The position numbers and the translations under genes are program-made. DNA of 64,000 bases, from assembly GCF_024713975.1 (NCBI RefSeq), contig NC_091098.1:19871316-19935315 (forward strand), in the 5' to 3' direction. This stretch comes from Paralichthys olivaceus (Eukaryota; Chordata; Actinopteri; Pleuronectiformes; Paralichthyidae). Below are positions 15,401-30,600 of this stretch, piece after piece (positions within the stretch are counted from its first letter, which is position 1; each line of letters begins with the position of its first letter). The notes below the pieces were generated by a model. The model saw only the letters and a list, made by a program, of their open reading frames with translations. It searched no databases and was not told where the DNA came from.

Positions 15401-18400
15401 AAGCCCTCCTTGATACATGAGGATGAAGAAAATCCAGAACAACAAACATTACGCTGGGGTGTTGTGGGAACTCCTCTTGGGCTTCCTTATCTAAACCCTG
15501 AGATGCTCAGTGTGAGAGAGGTTTGTACCGCAGGGTTTTGAGGGGAAGATGTGGGAGAAAGGGAAAACAGTTTTGGAGACAGGATATGTGCCTCTGCCGA
15601 ATCTCCTTCCTCAAACCTTTATACGGAAACATCTGCCTCCTTACGCCCACTCTGACACACAAACATACAATAGGTCTCCTCCATCCGTGCATGCTAAGGA
15701 AGTGAATCCTGTCAGTGAGGATAAGAGGTTTCCTTTGAGGCAAGGTTCATGGTGGGGCTAGAAAGTTCAGAAAGAATGGGGATGCTGATGCTGGTAGCAG
15801 GAGAGCTGGACAGGACTATTCATCGTTGCGTGAAGAGCCTCTGTGTGTAATGTATATGTGTCTGCATGTGCTTAGACGACTGTGAGGTCATGCAGTTTTT
15901 CATGTGCATGCATGAACACTATTGCTTCTCTCGTGTGGCATAGCTGTCCTACAAGCTTGGGCCCAAAGGCCTGAGCTCCAGCAGCACTTTAACATTCTGC
16001 AGTGTGGGCTGTCTTCACAGTTTTCTTCACTCATTTACTGTTATAGTCAGCAGCTGTCTCAGCCAATCTATAAAGATGAGATATCTGAACCTCAAAGCAG
16101 AAAGGAAGGATTTTATTTGGTAGCAAGCATCTTAGAGAACAAAACACAGTTTAAGGAAGCCTGGGTTTCCCAGTGACAGAAGCTGCTAGATGTTTAGTGA
16201 CGAGTGTGATGTCTTGTTATGTGCTGTATTTGTGCTCAGGTCCCAAAGCTGCTGTCCTTGGAGCCGAGGAAGGGCTCTCGTGCCGGGGGAACCAGGGTGA
16301 CCCTCAGGGGGGAACACCTGGACATTGGCTCTCAGGTCAGAGTCAAGGTCAACAACACACTGGAATGCACCATCAAAGAGTGAGTATGATTTATTTCTAA
16401 TTGCCTGTAGTCACTGTTTTTATAGGCACATTAAAGAGTGCTCCTCGAGTCTTTGTTCTGAGCTTTAAATTACACAAAATTTAAAAAAGTTTTTGACTTT
16501 CGTAGTATTTTTTAGATAACTGGTATAAATTGCTGTAACTAGAACTATTCATTCAAGCTGTGCTGCGAGACTTGTTTTTTTCAGTCTGAAGTATGTGGCT
16601 TGAAAGCAAATTTTTGTGACTGAAGTTCAACTCTAGTCAAGTTTAAAGCTAGCAGCTCTACTCACTGTAATAAAGTTTATTCCAAAGTAGTGCTTGTATG
16701 AAATTCTTCAAGATGCATTAAACAAAACTTTGATTCTAAGTGGAAACTATTTTTTGTATTTATAACTTGCAGCATGGTTTTGATGGTTGCCTAACTGTTT
16801 TAGGAAAACAGATGAAACCATTGAGTGCACCATGCCTCCAGCCTCGCAGGTGTACACCGACTTAGTGACAGTGTGCGTAGAGTTCGAAAACCTTTCCTGT
16901 CAGAACACTGAGCTCAGTGCCACATACACTTACGAGAAGAACCCCACCATCAGCTACATCCACCCCAAAAAAAGCTACCTCAGGTACGTAAACGGCCACA
17001 AATACTACAAGCAATAAAATGTCTTCAACACGTCAAGCTGGCTGACCATGTGTTTTCGGAGAGTCTCTGACTTAAGTCATTACTGTAATGTTATCCTGAT
17101 GTGCAGTATCTTTTCTCTGTTGTGTTCTAAAGAGCACAGTATCTGTGACAGGGAAGCAGTGTTTTGATGACATGTTTTCAGATTTTCAAACTGCTTGCAT
17201 TGTTATATGCAGCCTTATTTGCATAGCAGTATGTATGTAACATGTTTTTTATCATGGCTGAGATGTGACTCTTGTTCGTTCGTGTGTCACAGTGGTGGCA
17301 GGACCATCACAGTTACAGGCCAAGGTTTCAATCTGGTGCAGGGTGTGACCATGCAGGTGCTTGGAATCGGAGAAAAAGTGAGTAATCAGCTTTTTTACTT
17401 GATACAACTCTTTTAATTGTATAGGAAAATGTGTGGGATTTCATAATATAATAATATCATATATGAAACACTTTAAGCTCTAAAGAAATGGGCATAAAAT
17501 TATTTTCTTAAAGCTGCCTTGTTTTTCTCCCTCTGCAGCCCTGCACAGTGCTCTCCCCCTCCATGATCACCTGTCTGTCCTTGGCGTCCAGCCAGTCCCA
17601 GCAGACTACGGTGCAGTTCTTCCTGAATGGAGTCCTCTACACAGGAGATAGTCCCTTCTACCCTGATGAAGAGGAAGGGGAGCCTCATAAGGGTCACTTC
17701 CTGTTGGAGTACGTAGAGGACCCTCAGTTCTTCACCCCCAACAAGGAGAAGCTGATTAAACACCACCCTGGAGAGCCACTGACGCTCATCATCAATGTGA
17801 GTGACACTGCTGAGGCAGGAAGTTCAGATAAGTGCTTCACTGATGTGGTGGTTTGCTGATAAGTCAAGTAAATATCGAGAAAATTCAGTCAGCACCAGTG
17901 TTGTTGTCCATCTCCTGCTGAAGGGGAACACAGCTGTTTTATTGACAATTAATTAATTATGTTTTCATAGAAATTCGTTTTTGTGCAGTGGTAAAAAAAC
18001 CTAACTTGGGTAATTAGCACTGAACACAATGTGCAGTGGATGATGGAGCTGTCATTAGTCATTTGTTTATAAACCAGTCAAAGGTTTAGACAGTGTCATC
18101 ATCAAAGCTGGCTCCGCAATCTCAGCATTCACAAACCTCTATTCAAACTCTGCAAAGAACAAATGAGGGGATTTTTTAAAGGTTGCGTGTTGCTTGACTC
18201 CAAAAGGCGCGCTGCTGTAACCTGACTCCCCCCACTGTGAACAGACGACAGGGCTGAACGTTTCTTTATTCATATTCACACAAACCACAGGCACAAAAAA
18301 CACATCAAAGGTGTTGAATTCTGTCGGGGGTCTGAGGTAGGGGAAGGCGTGATGGCAATTCAGTGGGTGGTCCTCTGTTCTTATGTTCTGGCTGATCTAA

Positions 18401-21400
18401 GCACCTGCCGGCCTGGATTCATCACCCTAAAGGGCCAACGGCTGTGACACCGTACGACGTGCACATGCTAACAGCACAGACGGGGAAGTTGGAACCTAAT
18501 CTGCTTCCTCTTTGTGTGTGTGTGTCAGAAGAGGCCCTTGCAGGAGTCGCTGCCTCAGCCTATCTTCATCTGTTGTTTCCTGTTTTTTTTAAAGAAGGTG
18601 GATTCCCTTGTAGTGGACCTGAATGAGGGGGCGAGAGGCTGGAAAGCGAATAAGTGTGTTTTTTTAATAGGGAGCTTGTTAGTGAGAAGGATCCTATATT
18701 AAGAAGCTGAGCTGGAATGTGGGTGTGTTTTTGCTGCTTTCATACTGTTTTCGGCTTTAAAATTAATTTTATTGGACTGACGAATTTAAGTGTGAAATGC
18801 TGTGTTGTACACAGTATGGGAGTTATTCAGTGTATTTTGCTATACATTTTCCATGAAAGTCTGATGTGTCTTTGTGTGTGTATTAGTCGTGTGTATGCAT
18901 ATGTATGTGTGTTTTGTCTATGTTAGGAAGCATTTGTTGACAGAGACCCAGGGGGTGGCATCCTGCAGTGGGGACAGGACAGGGCCCTGAGGGTGTAATC
19001 AAAGCAAGGAAGCACACTGGGGATAAACATACACAAACACTTCCTAATTTTTATCATTCTCATGTTAAAGGGAAATTACAGTTTCATAAAAATACTGTCC
19101 TGTCATAGTTTTGACCAATATTCAAATTGGCAAAAACAACATTATTTATTAGTTAATTGCGGATATGTGTGAATGCTTCACCATTGCCAAAAAAAAAAAA
19201 AAAAAATAGACGGTAAAAGAAATACAAGCAGCCGGATGATCAGACAGGTCCTAGATAAAACCTAAGGTCTGCCAAAAAATATTTGAAAGGGAAAAGAAAG
19301 GAGAATTTATCACCCACATTGTCTTTTTCGAACATCGATTTACTGCCTTATCAAAACAAAATGCTTTAGAAATGTTGCTGTGTTTCCAGACATTACTAAT
19401 CCCTCTGGGGAGCGAGAGGTTATCACAGCTGATTTAAAACCATAAACTGTTATGAACCAAAAATTCCCTTTCAAGGATAATATGACTGCCCTTTGAAATA
19501 CTCACATATTTGGTGTTAAAGCCTCATGTAACTGTAAATTAAATATGGAGACTTGCTAAGATGAAATTCGTCTTAAGTATGAGATTTTATGCTACTGACA
19601 TTTAAAGGGGTATTCCAGCAATTTAATGTAGTACTTAGTTAAGGCACCTAAAGAAATTAAATCAGCAGAGGCCAAGACATCCTGGCTTTTATCATCTAGT
19701 ATGCTATAGCTTGTTTTTTTAAACATGGATTGGCCCATGGATTGTTTCGAAAAGTCAGTCTCATTGACAGCAGCCATCATGCCTAGGTTTGGTTAGGCCT
19801 CTTCAGTTTTTTTTGTTTGTTTGTTTGTTTGTTTTTAACAAAATGCATAAGTGACAAATAATGCCTGTCTCGCTTGCATGTCATCCTTTTTGCCTCTTGG
19901 CTAATCTTCTCTTTATCGATTCCAACTTACCATATGTACTGCCATGCCTCCGTTTAGGGTAAAAAAACATTCTCACAAGTCACAACGCACATTTTCAGAT
20001 CTACCACAGCAGAAATGTAAAAAAAATCACGTGTAAAATAAGGACTTTTCTGCACCTCAAGCTCTAAGAGCAAAACACCTTCAGCTGCTAATATCCAAGT
20101 ACACATTTATAGATTTGTCTACAGATTTAAATCTCAGTGCACAGATTTTTTTACTTGTCTACAAATCTGATTACACCAGCACATATGCTAAATAAACATT
20201 TGCAGATTCTTGAATGAACTGCGAATCTCAGCATCCATTTTTTCAGATTATATACACATTCGTAAATGTGACTTGGCACACACAGATTTAGATACAGTCA
20301 TACAACACTACATACAAACACAAATAATATTTCTACAATATCGGCCCTGTACATAAGACAACCTAATGCAGTTTTGATTTAACCCTCTGTGTGTCTTTTA
20401 AAGTCCATGCCCTAAGTTTGTAACACAGGCTTTCTTTTTCAGATTTGTACTGTCAAAGCCTAAGCTTTAATTACCTCAATGGCATCACAGAGACATGATC
20501 ACGGTCTTCTGTGGATCCCCTCGAGAGCCACCACTCTTAGCAGTGAGAAGCGCGACAAGGATTGACACAGCAAAAGAGGCCCATTCAGCTTATTCCGACA
20601 TGCTCCTGTAAAAGGCCCTGAGAATGTTATTTTGAGTGCCAGCAGGAATGACTGTCAGCAAGTTTGTTTGTAGAAACTTGCCTGGCCGTGTGAGACAGGC
20701 AGCGGGAGTGTTTGCTGCTTTAAGCTGAACTCTAGCCCAAACTGGATGAGTTTTCTGCTGGCTTCCTCTGCACGACAGCTGCGTGACAGGCCTGCCACGG
20801 CTCCGCTTCTATTCGTGTAGATTTGTGAGTGTATACGAGAATGTAAGTACTCGTACTGTATGTATGGCTCGTAGCTGCTTTGTTCTCTGTTCTGTATGAA
20901 TGTTATCTGCGCCTGTTCAAAGGAGGCCTCTCTGGTCTCTTACCACTGATTTGCTGACAACTGTTTTTGTTCATTTCTGGCACAGAAAGGGCCGAGCGAT
21001 CTGGAACTGGAGCCGGAGGAATACTCCGTCATGATTGGCCCCTATCCCTGTAACATCAGCTTCCATAATGACCAGCTGTTTCACTGCACTATCAACGGAC
21101 TGCTGAGCTCCAGCGAGAGTGAGCTACTTGTCACAGTGAGTATACTCGAGCCTGCAAAACACCTTGGTTAAATGAAATACAAAAACACACACAAAACCTC
21201 ATGGTGAAAATATTGCTCAATAGACCCTGTTAATTTTAAGGATATCACCCATCTGTCATACGCATCTCAAGCCAAACATTTAGTCAGAATCCAGACCATC
21301 TGTGGTGTCCATTGAATCAGCTTTGATCTGCACAAGCATGCACAACCAGTGATTTTTGTGTCTCTCTCTGTGCATTTTGAATAGCCTCTAGTCTGCGAGT

Positions 21401-24400
21401 GTGCCACCATGAATCAGCAGTTACAGTGGGTGGTGAGCCGTCACTATCTGCAGCACAATGTTACAAAAGAACAGTGAAATGTTTACTGCTTTCCCTTTAT
21501 CTCTTTAATCCTCCTTATCAGTGCTATGACCATCACTGTCACATATCTGTTCACACCGAGACCCGAGTTCTCTGAGATAGAGATGATTTCAGTCCTCACT
21601 GGTGTTTTTATTTTGTCTCCCTAACTATTTAAGGTCTTAATCAAGAAATCGTTGAGTCCTGCACAGTCCTGATAAACCCAGACACTCTTTCCGCTACCCA
21701 CGTTTCCCATCTGTTATTGTCCATTCTGGTCTGTTGTGATAGGACTTTATTAAAGAGGGGGGAGTGCTCATCTATATTTAAATATGAGCCAGACTGTGAG
21801 AGGGTTTTGGCAAAATAGCTCAGAAACATATGTTAGTCTCCCTGTGTCTGTCGGTAGAGTTGAACTGTATGAACCGTTTTCCAAACTTTACAGAAACAGA
21901 AGGAACGTTCTTCTCCCTCACCCTCTGTACCTGAGGCTCACCCGAGTGGCTGCCCGCCCCAGTCTGTGTCTCTCTCTCAGGATGTCTGAGAATAAACACC
22001 AGCAATTAGCAAAGACATAAAGGCAGGGCAAGGGTCAAATGAGATGCCATAACACAAATGGGTGGGCTGCCAGCTCCAGAGCTGTGTGAGGATGATTTGT
22101 GTGCATGTTTGACAGGGGCATAAATACACAGCGCATGTATATTTTCCTTTTTGTCGGCTCATTTGAATAAATGCATACATGTTGGGCTGCTGCATAGCTT
22201 ATGGCCATTTGTGTTTCTTCACTTACTTTCGGTGGCAGGTCTATTTTTACATGTCTGTGCTGTGCTTGGCTCTGAAGTATGGCTGTGATGCAGAAGTGGA
22301 TGTGGGGAAGCAGTGTTTTCGTACCCTGAGCGAAACAGGAACACGGAACAATGGCATTTTCCCCTCCATTAAACCAGGCCTGGCTGTTGGAGCCTCTGGA
22401 TGAGCGCCTTCTCTCCCTGATAAATGAACGCCTTGCACTAAAAAAGAGAAAGAGGGGAATGAGAAAATAAGGAAAGAGTCCAGTGAGGCAGTTTCTCCCT
22501 CAGAGGAAGACCAGTGTAAGAAGGATTTGGTTTGAGGATTGGAAGCTTCTTTCTTTAGTTCTTTTTCTGAAGTATGTTTGGATTGGGGAAAGGAGAGGGA
22601 AGGATGTAAGGAGGGACCACAGAGACCCTGCTGACTAATCAGAAGGCAGAAGTGAAAGTCCTTTTCTTGTCACATCTGGGTTACTCTGAACTGCATGACT
22701 CCTCCAGCTCGTTGCAGCAGGGAGACCGTTTTTCAAAATCCACAGTGTGTCATTTTTTTCCTGCATGTCTGCACCTGTCTCCATGACAAAAATAATGTGT
22801 GCACATGTGCAGATACTTGTGTTTCCATTTAGCATGTGTTCCAGTGCATGCGTTTTTATACTGTATTACAAAGAAAATACTTAATGCATCTACCGTCTCT
22901 CCTCGTTACTGCTCTGTTTGCCTCTCCCTCTTTCTCACTTTGTCTTTGTCTCCCTTAAAATCCAATTTGACTTTTTGTTAGGATGTAAATTACATTGTGC
23001 ATACTTTACATATCCAGTAAATACTGTACAACAGTGTATTTTAGATTTTCCAGGACTAAAGACAGAATTTGACTAGAATCTATCACTTGACAATCAGAGA
23101 TCCATGGTCATACAATCATTTTACCTTCAGCTCAGGATGGCAGTCAAAAATACATGATATTTGATAGTTACGGACCTTGACAAAGAAAACCATGTCCTAA
23201 TAGCTGCTGCAAATTGTTTGGGACTTTTTTGTTTTATTTGTTTTATTGTTTTGTTTTTACAGTACATTTTTTTGTGTAAGCAGTTATGATATTTGACCAC
23301 TGAATTATATGTTCTGTGTCTTATAAGTTCCTGAGGTTTGTACACAAATAAACTTGAGGAGAAATACTCAACCATGTAATGGTTAGAACTGTAGAAGAAA
23401 AACTATGAATACAAAAAAAAGTTCTGTTAGTTTGTTTCAGTTAGTTTCGTCCTTTCTCTTTCTAGGTGCAAGTGGGAAACTTCCGTCACACCATTGCCAA
23501 GGTGCAGCTCGGTGGAAGTGAGCTGGCCATCGTGGTGTCCATTGTTGTGTGCTGCGTGCTGCTGCTGCTGTGCACTGTGGGTAAGTCATGTAGACAATCC
23601 AGATGATGGATGTGCTCCTGCTGCTGGAGCAATGGATGCTCCAGATGTGGAACAGATAAAAGGAATTTGGGCGTCATAGTTTCCTGCACTTGCTTCATCC
23701 CTTGACTGTACCCGGTGCACAAAGCCCTCACTGTTCCCCTCACGATCTACTCTGCATGTGTGTGTTTGTGTGCATCTGCGAGTGTGCCTTTGTGCAGGGC
23801 AGGTCTATCAGGGAGAATATTGGTGCTAATTTGGATTTTCTCACATTTCCCAGCTTTGATTTTTTTTTGTTAGATTTTCACAGAGCTGTTTTTTTTTCTT
23901 CACAGATTTTCAGTGTAACCTTGCTGTTGAAATTACCAGTATATTTCAACATACAGAGTGGAGTGTGATACATATATTATATATTATAATTAAAGCAAAT
24001 GTTCTATTTTCACAAATGTGTATTTTTGGCAAAAAAAATGATTTGGTACAATTTAATAATCAAACAAACATCCAGGCTCACAAACCTTTTTTCATTTCAT
24101 TCATTCAAAATCTTCTTGATCCTGGTATTATTCCTGATTTACTGGAAGCTGTCAGTTTGATAACAGTCTTTGTTTTCCTCAGCTCTGGTAGTGTACTGCA
24201 CAAAGAGTCGAAGGGCGGAACGCTACTGGCAGAAAACGCTGCTGCAAATGGAGGAGATGGAGTCCCAGATCAGAGACGAGATCCGTAAAGGTGTGTTTTA
24301 CACGACAGTTAAAATGCACACATACACGGAAAAGAACAAACCCACTTCCTTTGTACCAACTCTATCATTGTTGTGGATTAGACCACAAATTCAGTTTTGT

Positions 24401-24643
24401 TTCAATTAACATGAAAAGATTCTGTCCACATAAATGTGTGTATTTGTCTTTTTATGCTTGTCTGTGTGCAAAATGTGTGTTTGTTCTTTTTCTAGACTGA
24501 GGTGGGAGGGAGATACAACAGTTGACAGATTTGTGCCTAGTCAGCATGACTTCTAAAATACAGAGTGTGACGAATGATCAGCCGCTCACAGACACACTCA
24601 TCGCCACATCGTCTCTGTTGTGTCTAACCTATAAGTAACGAGG

Positions 24644-24682
<39 letters not shown>

Positions 24683-27600
24683 AGTTCCCTGTGTCTGTCT
24701 GTGCAAGTGGGTGTCTAGGCCATTAGAGTGAAGCCGTGTGAAGGCCACTGCACGTCCAAGCACCAGATTTATGGTGTAGAGATAGAGGGGACAGATAGAG
24801 AGAAAGAAATGGAGGGAGAGGGCGATAGGAGTGGGAGTCGGGACTGTGAGTACGAGGAGAAGCCGAAGCGTGGGAGGGAGAGGAGGAGGAGAGGAGCGGT
24901 TATTTAGTCAGATGACAAGGATAGATTTGTGGCAGAGTTCAGCGTAAGTGTGCTCAATGGAAGCCATAGTTCTGCTCAGAAGAAAGATGTGTAAAAAGCA
25001 GATGAGAGGGGGATTGAGAAACAATGGGAAATATATTCCAGGTTACAGGAATGGGAGTGTTTTGGTATTAGTATGAATAGGGAGGCAGAGGGGAGATTTT
25101 GGTATTCAAGCCTGTTCCAGTTAATTGGGAGCTGACTGTGTAGAGGACACTTCGGTGAGCAGGACGATAAATAACCGGAGAAGTAATGGAATATGTTTCA
25201 AATCCCTCATGTCTGGTTTTCCCTTCTTCCTAAAGTCAAATGTAGGAAGTATGAAGAATCTGGTGTTGTAACATAAATACATCTCTAATCTTGCAACAGG
25301 AAGCACTTCTCCATAAAGGGATCTCCAGCATCTCATTAGGAGGCAACATTATACTCCCAGAGAACATGCTATCCAATCAAGGGGCTACAATATTAGCATG
25401 CAGATTAAAGTCAGTGTCTGGACATGCTGATACTGTTTCTGCATGTAAACTTCAGCCTGCACACATGTTTTGGAAGTCTGGATTTCGCTGCTCTGATTGT
25501 CGTTGGGTAAATATTTGCCTGGATGCTGTGCTGAGCTGCTCGATCTGGCAAATGGAAAGCAAGGGAGGGGGGAAAAAATGAAAGGATTAGTGTTTGGTGT
25601 ATTTATCACAGAGCACCAGGTCTAGTAAATTAAATGATCTGATTCCATGTTTCTTCTAAAATAACTTCAGCGTCATCAGACAGATTTTTTCAAGTCCCAC
25701 AGCAGCCTGGGAGAATTCGACGGTTGTTGCCTTAGCCTGCGAACACATTCCTGACTCATTTTGCTTAGCAACAAATGAAGCATGATGAACCAGATACAAT
25801 AAACATTTGTGGTTTGACGACAGTCCCGACATTTATTTGGTCTTGTGTTTTTTTTAATCCTTTCAGGCTTTGCAGAGCTGCAGACAGACATGACAGACCT
25901 AACCAAGGAGTTGAATCGCAGCCAGGGCATCCCATTTTTAGAGTACAAACAGTTTGTCACGCGTACATTCTTCCCCAAGGTGAGAAACCCTATTTTTACT
26001 CGCTATCTGATCTCGACTGGTGGACTGACAATGCCATTTTTCTCAATGGGGTTTTAATTTTTTTTCCACCCACATGTCCCATTTCACTTCTACCACCTCT
26101 TGTCATACTTAGCATAAAAATTCACCTAGGAACTTTTTGAACATACAGTAGAAGTCTAGCAAAGTGTATCTCAGTTTGGCCACCTGCTGTGTTCTTCATG
26201 GGTAAGCTTTTTACTAATGTGCGACCCACTATGAAGGTAGACTGTCGGTCTATTTGCGGGTAGGTGTTTTTATTTCCACCGGTACAGACAAAAACAACAC
26301 AGCAGGCTTTGTCTTCCAACCACAGGCATAGACTCTCAAGGAGACAGAACAATGACGGGCTCTAAGTCAAGGAAACTTTCCCCCTGATTTCTCAAAACAA
26401 TTTACTCCACTCACACAGTTTTGCAAGTATACACACTCTTGCGCAATAGTAGCCTTGCTGGTTTGTTGCACTGGACACTGTTTTGAAGGAAGTGAAAGGG
26501 GAGAGTGTTGAAATGCTGCAAAGAGGGAAACATACATTTAAGCATCTCTGCTTCCAGACTGTCTCCATAGTTTATCTGCTAGAATAGCAACCCTACTCTG
26601 CACACTCCTTTTTTTTCCAATGAGCTTCTGGTTCTCTTAGATTACACACACACACACACACACAAAGCAGTGTTAGACACTTACTCAGACACGGATGAAA
26701 TACAAGCCAAATGTAGCTGTTCAGAAAAGACAGAGTGCATTGAAAGGCTGCCTCTTGGCTCTGAGTCAGTTTAAAGCCTCTAAGGGCTCATGACGTGTTG
26801 TGTCACGGTGTCATGTTTTCTTTTCATGGTCAGTCAGGTCCCACGTTCAAAGCCTCTTAAAAGAAAATTCTGCCCTTTGGTTCCAAACTGCAAATTTACA
26901 ACCAAAATCTCAAGGCCAGCACTTTTCCCTTTTCCCTGTCTATCAAGTATCTACTGTACCTTTCTTGTGTCTAAAATGAGGGCTGACTTTGTATTTCAGT
27001 TCTCTCTGTGCTTATTTATGTGTTTCAGATGTGCTCTGATTATGAGAAGAGTCTTGTCCAGCCCGTCTACGAGAATGATGCTCTGGGCCCTCGAGTGCTG
27101 CCTGAGACCCACCCGCTGCTGCAGGACTGGAAGGTGAGGGGTTAAGCCATTAGGATGATAGGTTAGGTTGCTCTTTCTTGTGCCCGAGTGCCTTGAATTG
27201 GCTCCTTTTTCACTCGCTTGTTTCTTAACTGGGTCACACTGAAGCTTGTTAAGGCTTCATGGTGGGCTTGTTCTTGATGACTATAACAGAAAGGCATATT
27301 CGGCATTTTTTCCTTTATGGGTTTGTTATAATAAGTACCATGTCTCACTCCCTCCCATGCTTTTGTGTTTGTGTGTGTATTTAAACACTTATGGATGTCA
27401 TTCAGTGGAGTCAAGTGAGGGAGACACAAAAAAAATGAGTTGAGCTTGTAAAACACGCTGCCAACGAAGTTGATGGCAGGTTGTTGACACCATTCTCACT
27501 GGCTCCTAGATGACCAAATTGTGTGCTTTTCATTGAAATCCATCACTAGTGTGTGTGTGTGATGGTAGTGAGAGTTATTGTATGAGGGGAGAGTGGGAGA

Positions 27601-30600
27601 GGGAGTGTGCACTTTCACACTGTAATGTGAACGTGTGTGTGCGTGCACACATTAGAAAGAGAGAGAGTAACGATTGTAGTGCTAGTTTTGGGTCGGCAGC
27701 CGGGGGAGTCTGTCTAACGGTGATGAAGTGCCTTGGATCCACATCGTCTTCCCAGGAAGTGTTTTCCAGGTCACAGCAAATAAATCTCATAGGCGGGCAT
27801 TTATCTTAATGGACACCCCTGTTCTCCTTCTGTCAGGCTGCAAACAGCACCATATGGCTGCAGTCCAGAGGGAAGACTCCACCTCACTGCTGCTTAGTTG
27901 CACCCATAGATAGGCCATACTCATTAAGCCGACTCGGCACATTTAGAGACAATCAAACACAGTCAGGGACCGCAGCACAAGATACAGATACTGTAGAGAG
28001 ACCCATGCCCAAAGCAGCAGAATGAAGAACTGTGGTAGCAAGATGAAGTGTTCACTCGACAGGTCGCACAAGACGAGAGCTGGTGAAGTAGATTAGCGAG
28101 TGTGCAGCTGGTGTGTAATGCAATTTAGGTGAAATTGTGCAGAGAAATAACTGTTTCACCCATCTGTCATCAGGCCACCAACACAACAAGGCCCAATGTT
28201 GAGGAGGGCATCACCCTGTTCTCCACTCTTCTCAACAACAAGCACTTCCTGGTCACATTTGTCCACGCCCTGGAACAGCAGAAAGACTTTGCAATACGAG
28301 ACAGGTAACAGCTTGAACTCATTTACTGTATGCTCGACATGACAGTTAATAAACAATGGTGTTGAGTTTATGCCATTAAATCTGTGGAACTTATTCAACT
28401 GAGTGACCTTTGTGAGAAAGATGTTAATTCAACACCATTTCTGAGACTTGAAGTAATTTCATTGAGGTGTTTTTAAGCAGCTATAGTTAATAGTTTTAAA
28501 TTAATTCTGGTTGTAGTTGGGTGGGACTGTCACCTCACAGTAAGAATATTCTCAGTTTGGATGCCGGTTTTTCTTTGGTCTTTCTGTGTGGTGTTTTCTT
28601 CCTGTGTCTGTGTGGGTACTCTGACTTCCTCCCACCGTCCAAAGACATGCAGAGTTTCTAAATTGACCGTAGGTTTGAATGTGAGAGTGAATAATTCTTT
28701 GTCTCTGCATGTTGGCTGGGAGTGGCTCCAGTTCCCCCTGTGACCCACAAAGGATAACCAGTATAATGTAGATAATGGATGGATGGATCAAATGATTACA
28801 TGTAATGTGAAAGATGTGTGGTGTGCTGATGAACCCTCAGAGAATCATCAACTTCAGCTCAGTGTTTTCAACTTTAATGTTTTGTTTCACGTATCTTATC
28901 AACAAGTCTGTTTTCTTTGAAAAAGCTCTGAAAAATCTCCCTGTAGTATCTGGACAACACCAAATGTCAGACACACACAGTTAGCATGTAGGCAGTGAGG
29001 AGGAGACACATGGATGACCCAGAACGGACTGGAGGGATTACAAATCCCATCTGGCCTGGGAACACCTCAGGATTCCCCAGGAAGAGCTGGAAAATGTGGC
29101 TAGGTAGAGAGACATCTGGAACACTACTTGGCTGGATAAACAGAAAGCAATAGATGGATGGAATTATTTTTTGGGAGAAAACTGTCACTATTGCATTGAT
29201 TATACTTTATTTCATACTAGGTGTCTCACTTTGTGTAGTTACTACCACAGGAAATTCTCAACTTCTCATACAAGACTGTAAGATTGTGTCTATAGCTGCT
29301 GTTTACATCATAATAGCATCACTAACTCTGCCTTTGTGTGTACTTGGTCATCTGTCACCGTATCTGCCCCACAGGCTTGTTATGGTCCTGAAACTAGCCA
29401 GTCATTGTGGAGAATGAGAGAGAAATTCCAGAGATGAAACCGCATCCCTGTTGCAGCTCAGCGTCAGCATTTACTGACTAATGTAGCCTCTCTCTCCTGG
29501 ATTAAAGAGGCTTTGTTAGGGAAATCCCCTGCACCTCTGGTTTTAGTCACGCGGACACTCCCTGGATTAGAGGAGAGCTTTTTTTGGCTCTGCACTCACA
29601 GGTGCTAGGTAGAGGGATGCTGTTTTTGTTTCTGTAATGTAGATATTATGTCTTTCCCCACTGACTGCACGCTGACAGGGCATGTTCACAGGAGTATGTT
29701 TTTCCTCATCTGTCTCCTCTGCTAATCTATTTTCTCATCCTTCAGATGCAGCCTAGCTTCTCTGCTCACCATCGCCCTCCATGGTAAACTGGAGTACTAC
29801 ACCAGCATAATGAAAGATTTGCTGGTGGACCTGATTGATGCTTCGGCGTCAAAGAACCCCAAACTGATGCTGCGCCGCACTGAGTCTGTTGTAGAGAAAA
29901 TGCTGACCAACTGGATGTCCATCTGCATGTACAGCTACCTCAAGGTGAGGATAAGACAGAGAAAGGTTCTGCAATTTAATGAGATATGTGCATGCCTCCC
30001 CTTATAAAACCACATTTAGATTCACCAGATTGTGATTTCCACCAAATTGCGCATATTTCCTCTACACATGTCTAATTTTTTCATTAAGATCCATAAAGGA
30101 AGATGTCCTATCTCACTATGTTGTATCAAAATGAAAAAAAAATCCTTGCTCCACCCCCTGATACAGACCTGCATGAAAAATGGAATGGTTTCTTCCCTGA
30201 TAGTACCCACATCCTTTTCACTTAGTTTCAGAGTAATTTATCCAGTAGTTTTTGTAAAATATTGCTTATAAACCAGCCAATGAACAGGGGTGAAAACTCC
30301 TCTGCGGAGGTCATAACAAAGAAGCACCACAGCTCTGAATCTTGACTCAATTTCTCACAGGAGACAGTGGGTGAGCCATTCTTCCTGCTGCTGTGTGCAA
30401 TCAAGCAACAGATCAACAAGGGATCCATAGATGCCATCACAGGGAAGGCCCGCTACACCCTCAACGAGGAGTGGCTCCTCCGTGAGAACATTGAGGCCAC
30501 GCCACAGGTCTGATAACTCACTTACTCTTACTAGAGCTCAGAGGTCAATGTTAAACTTACATATTCTATTAAGTTGACTGCTAGAAAGTGTACTGGAATA

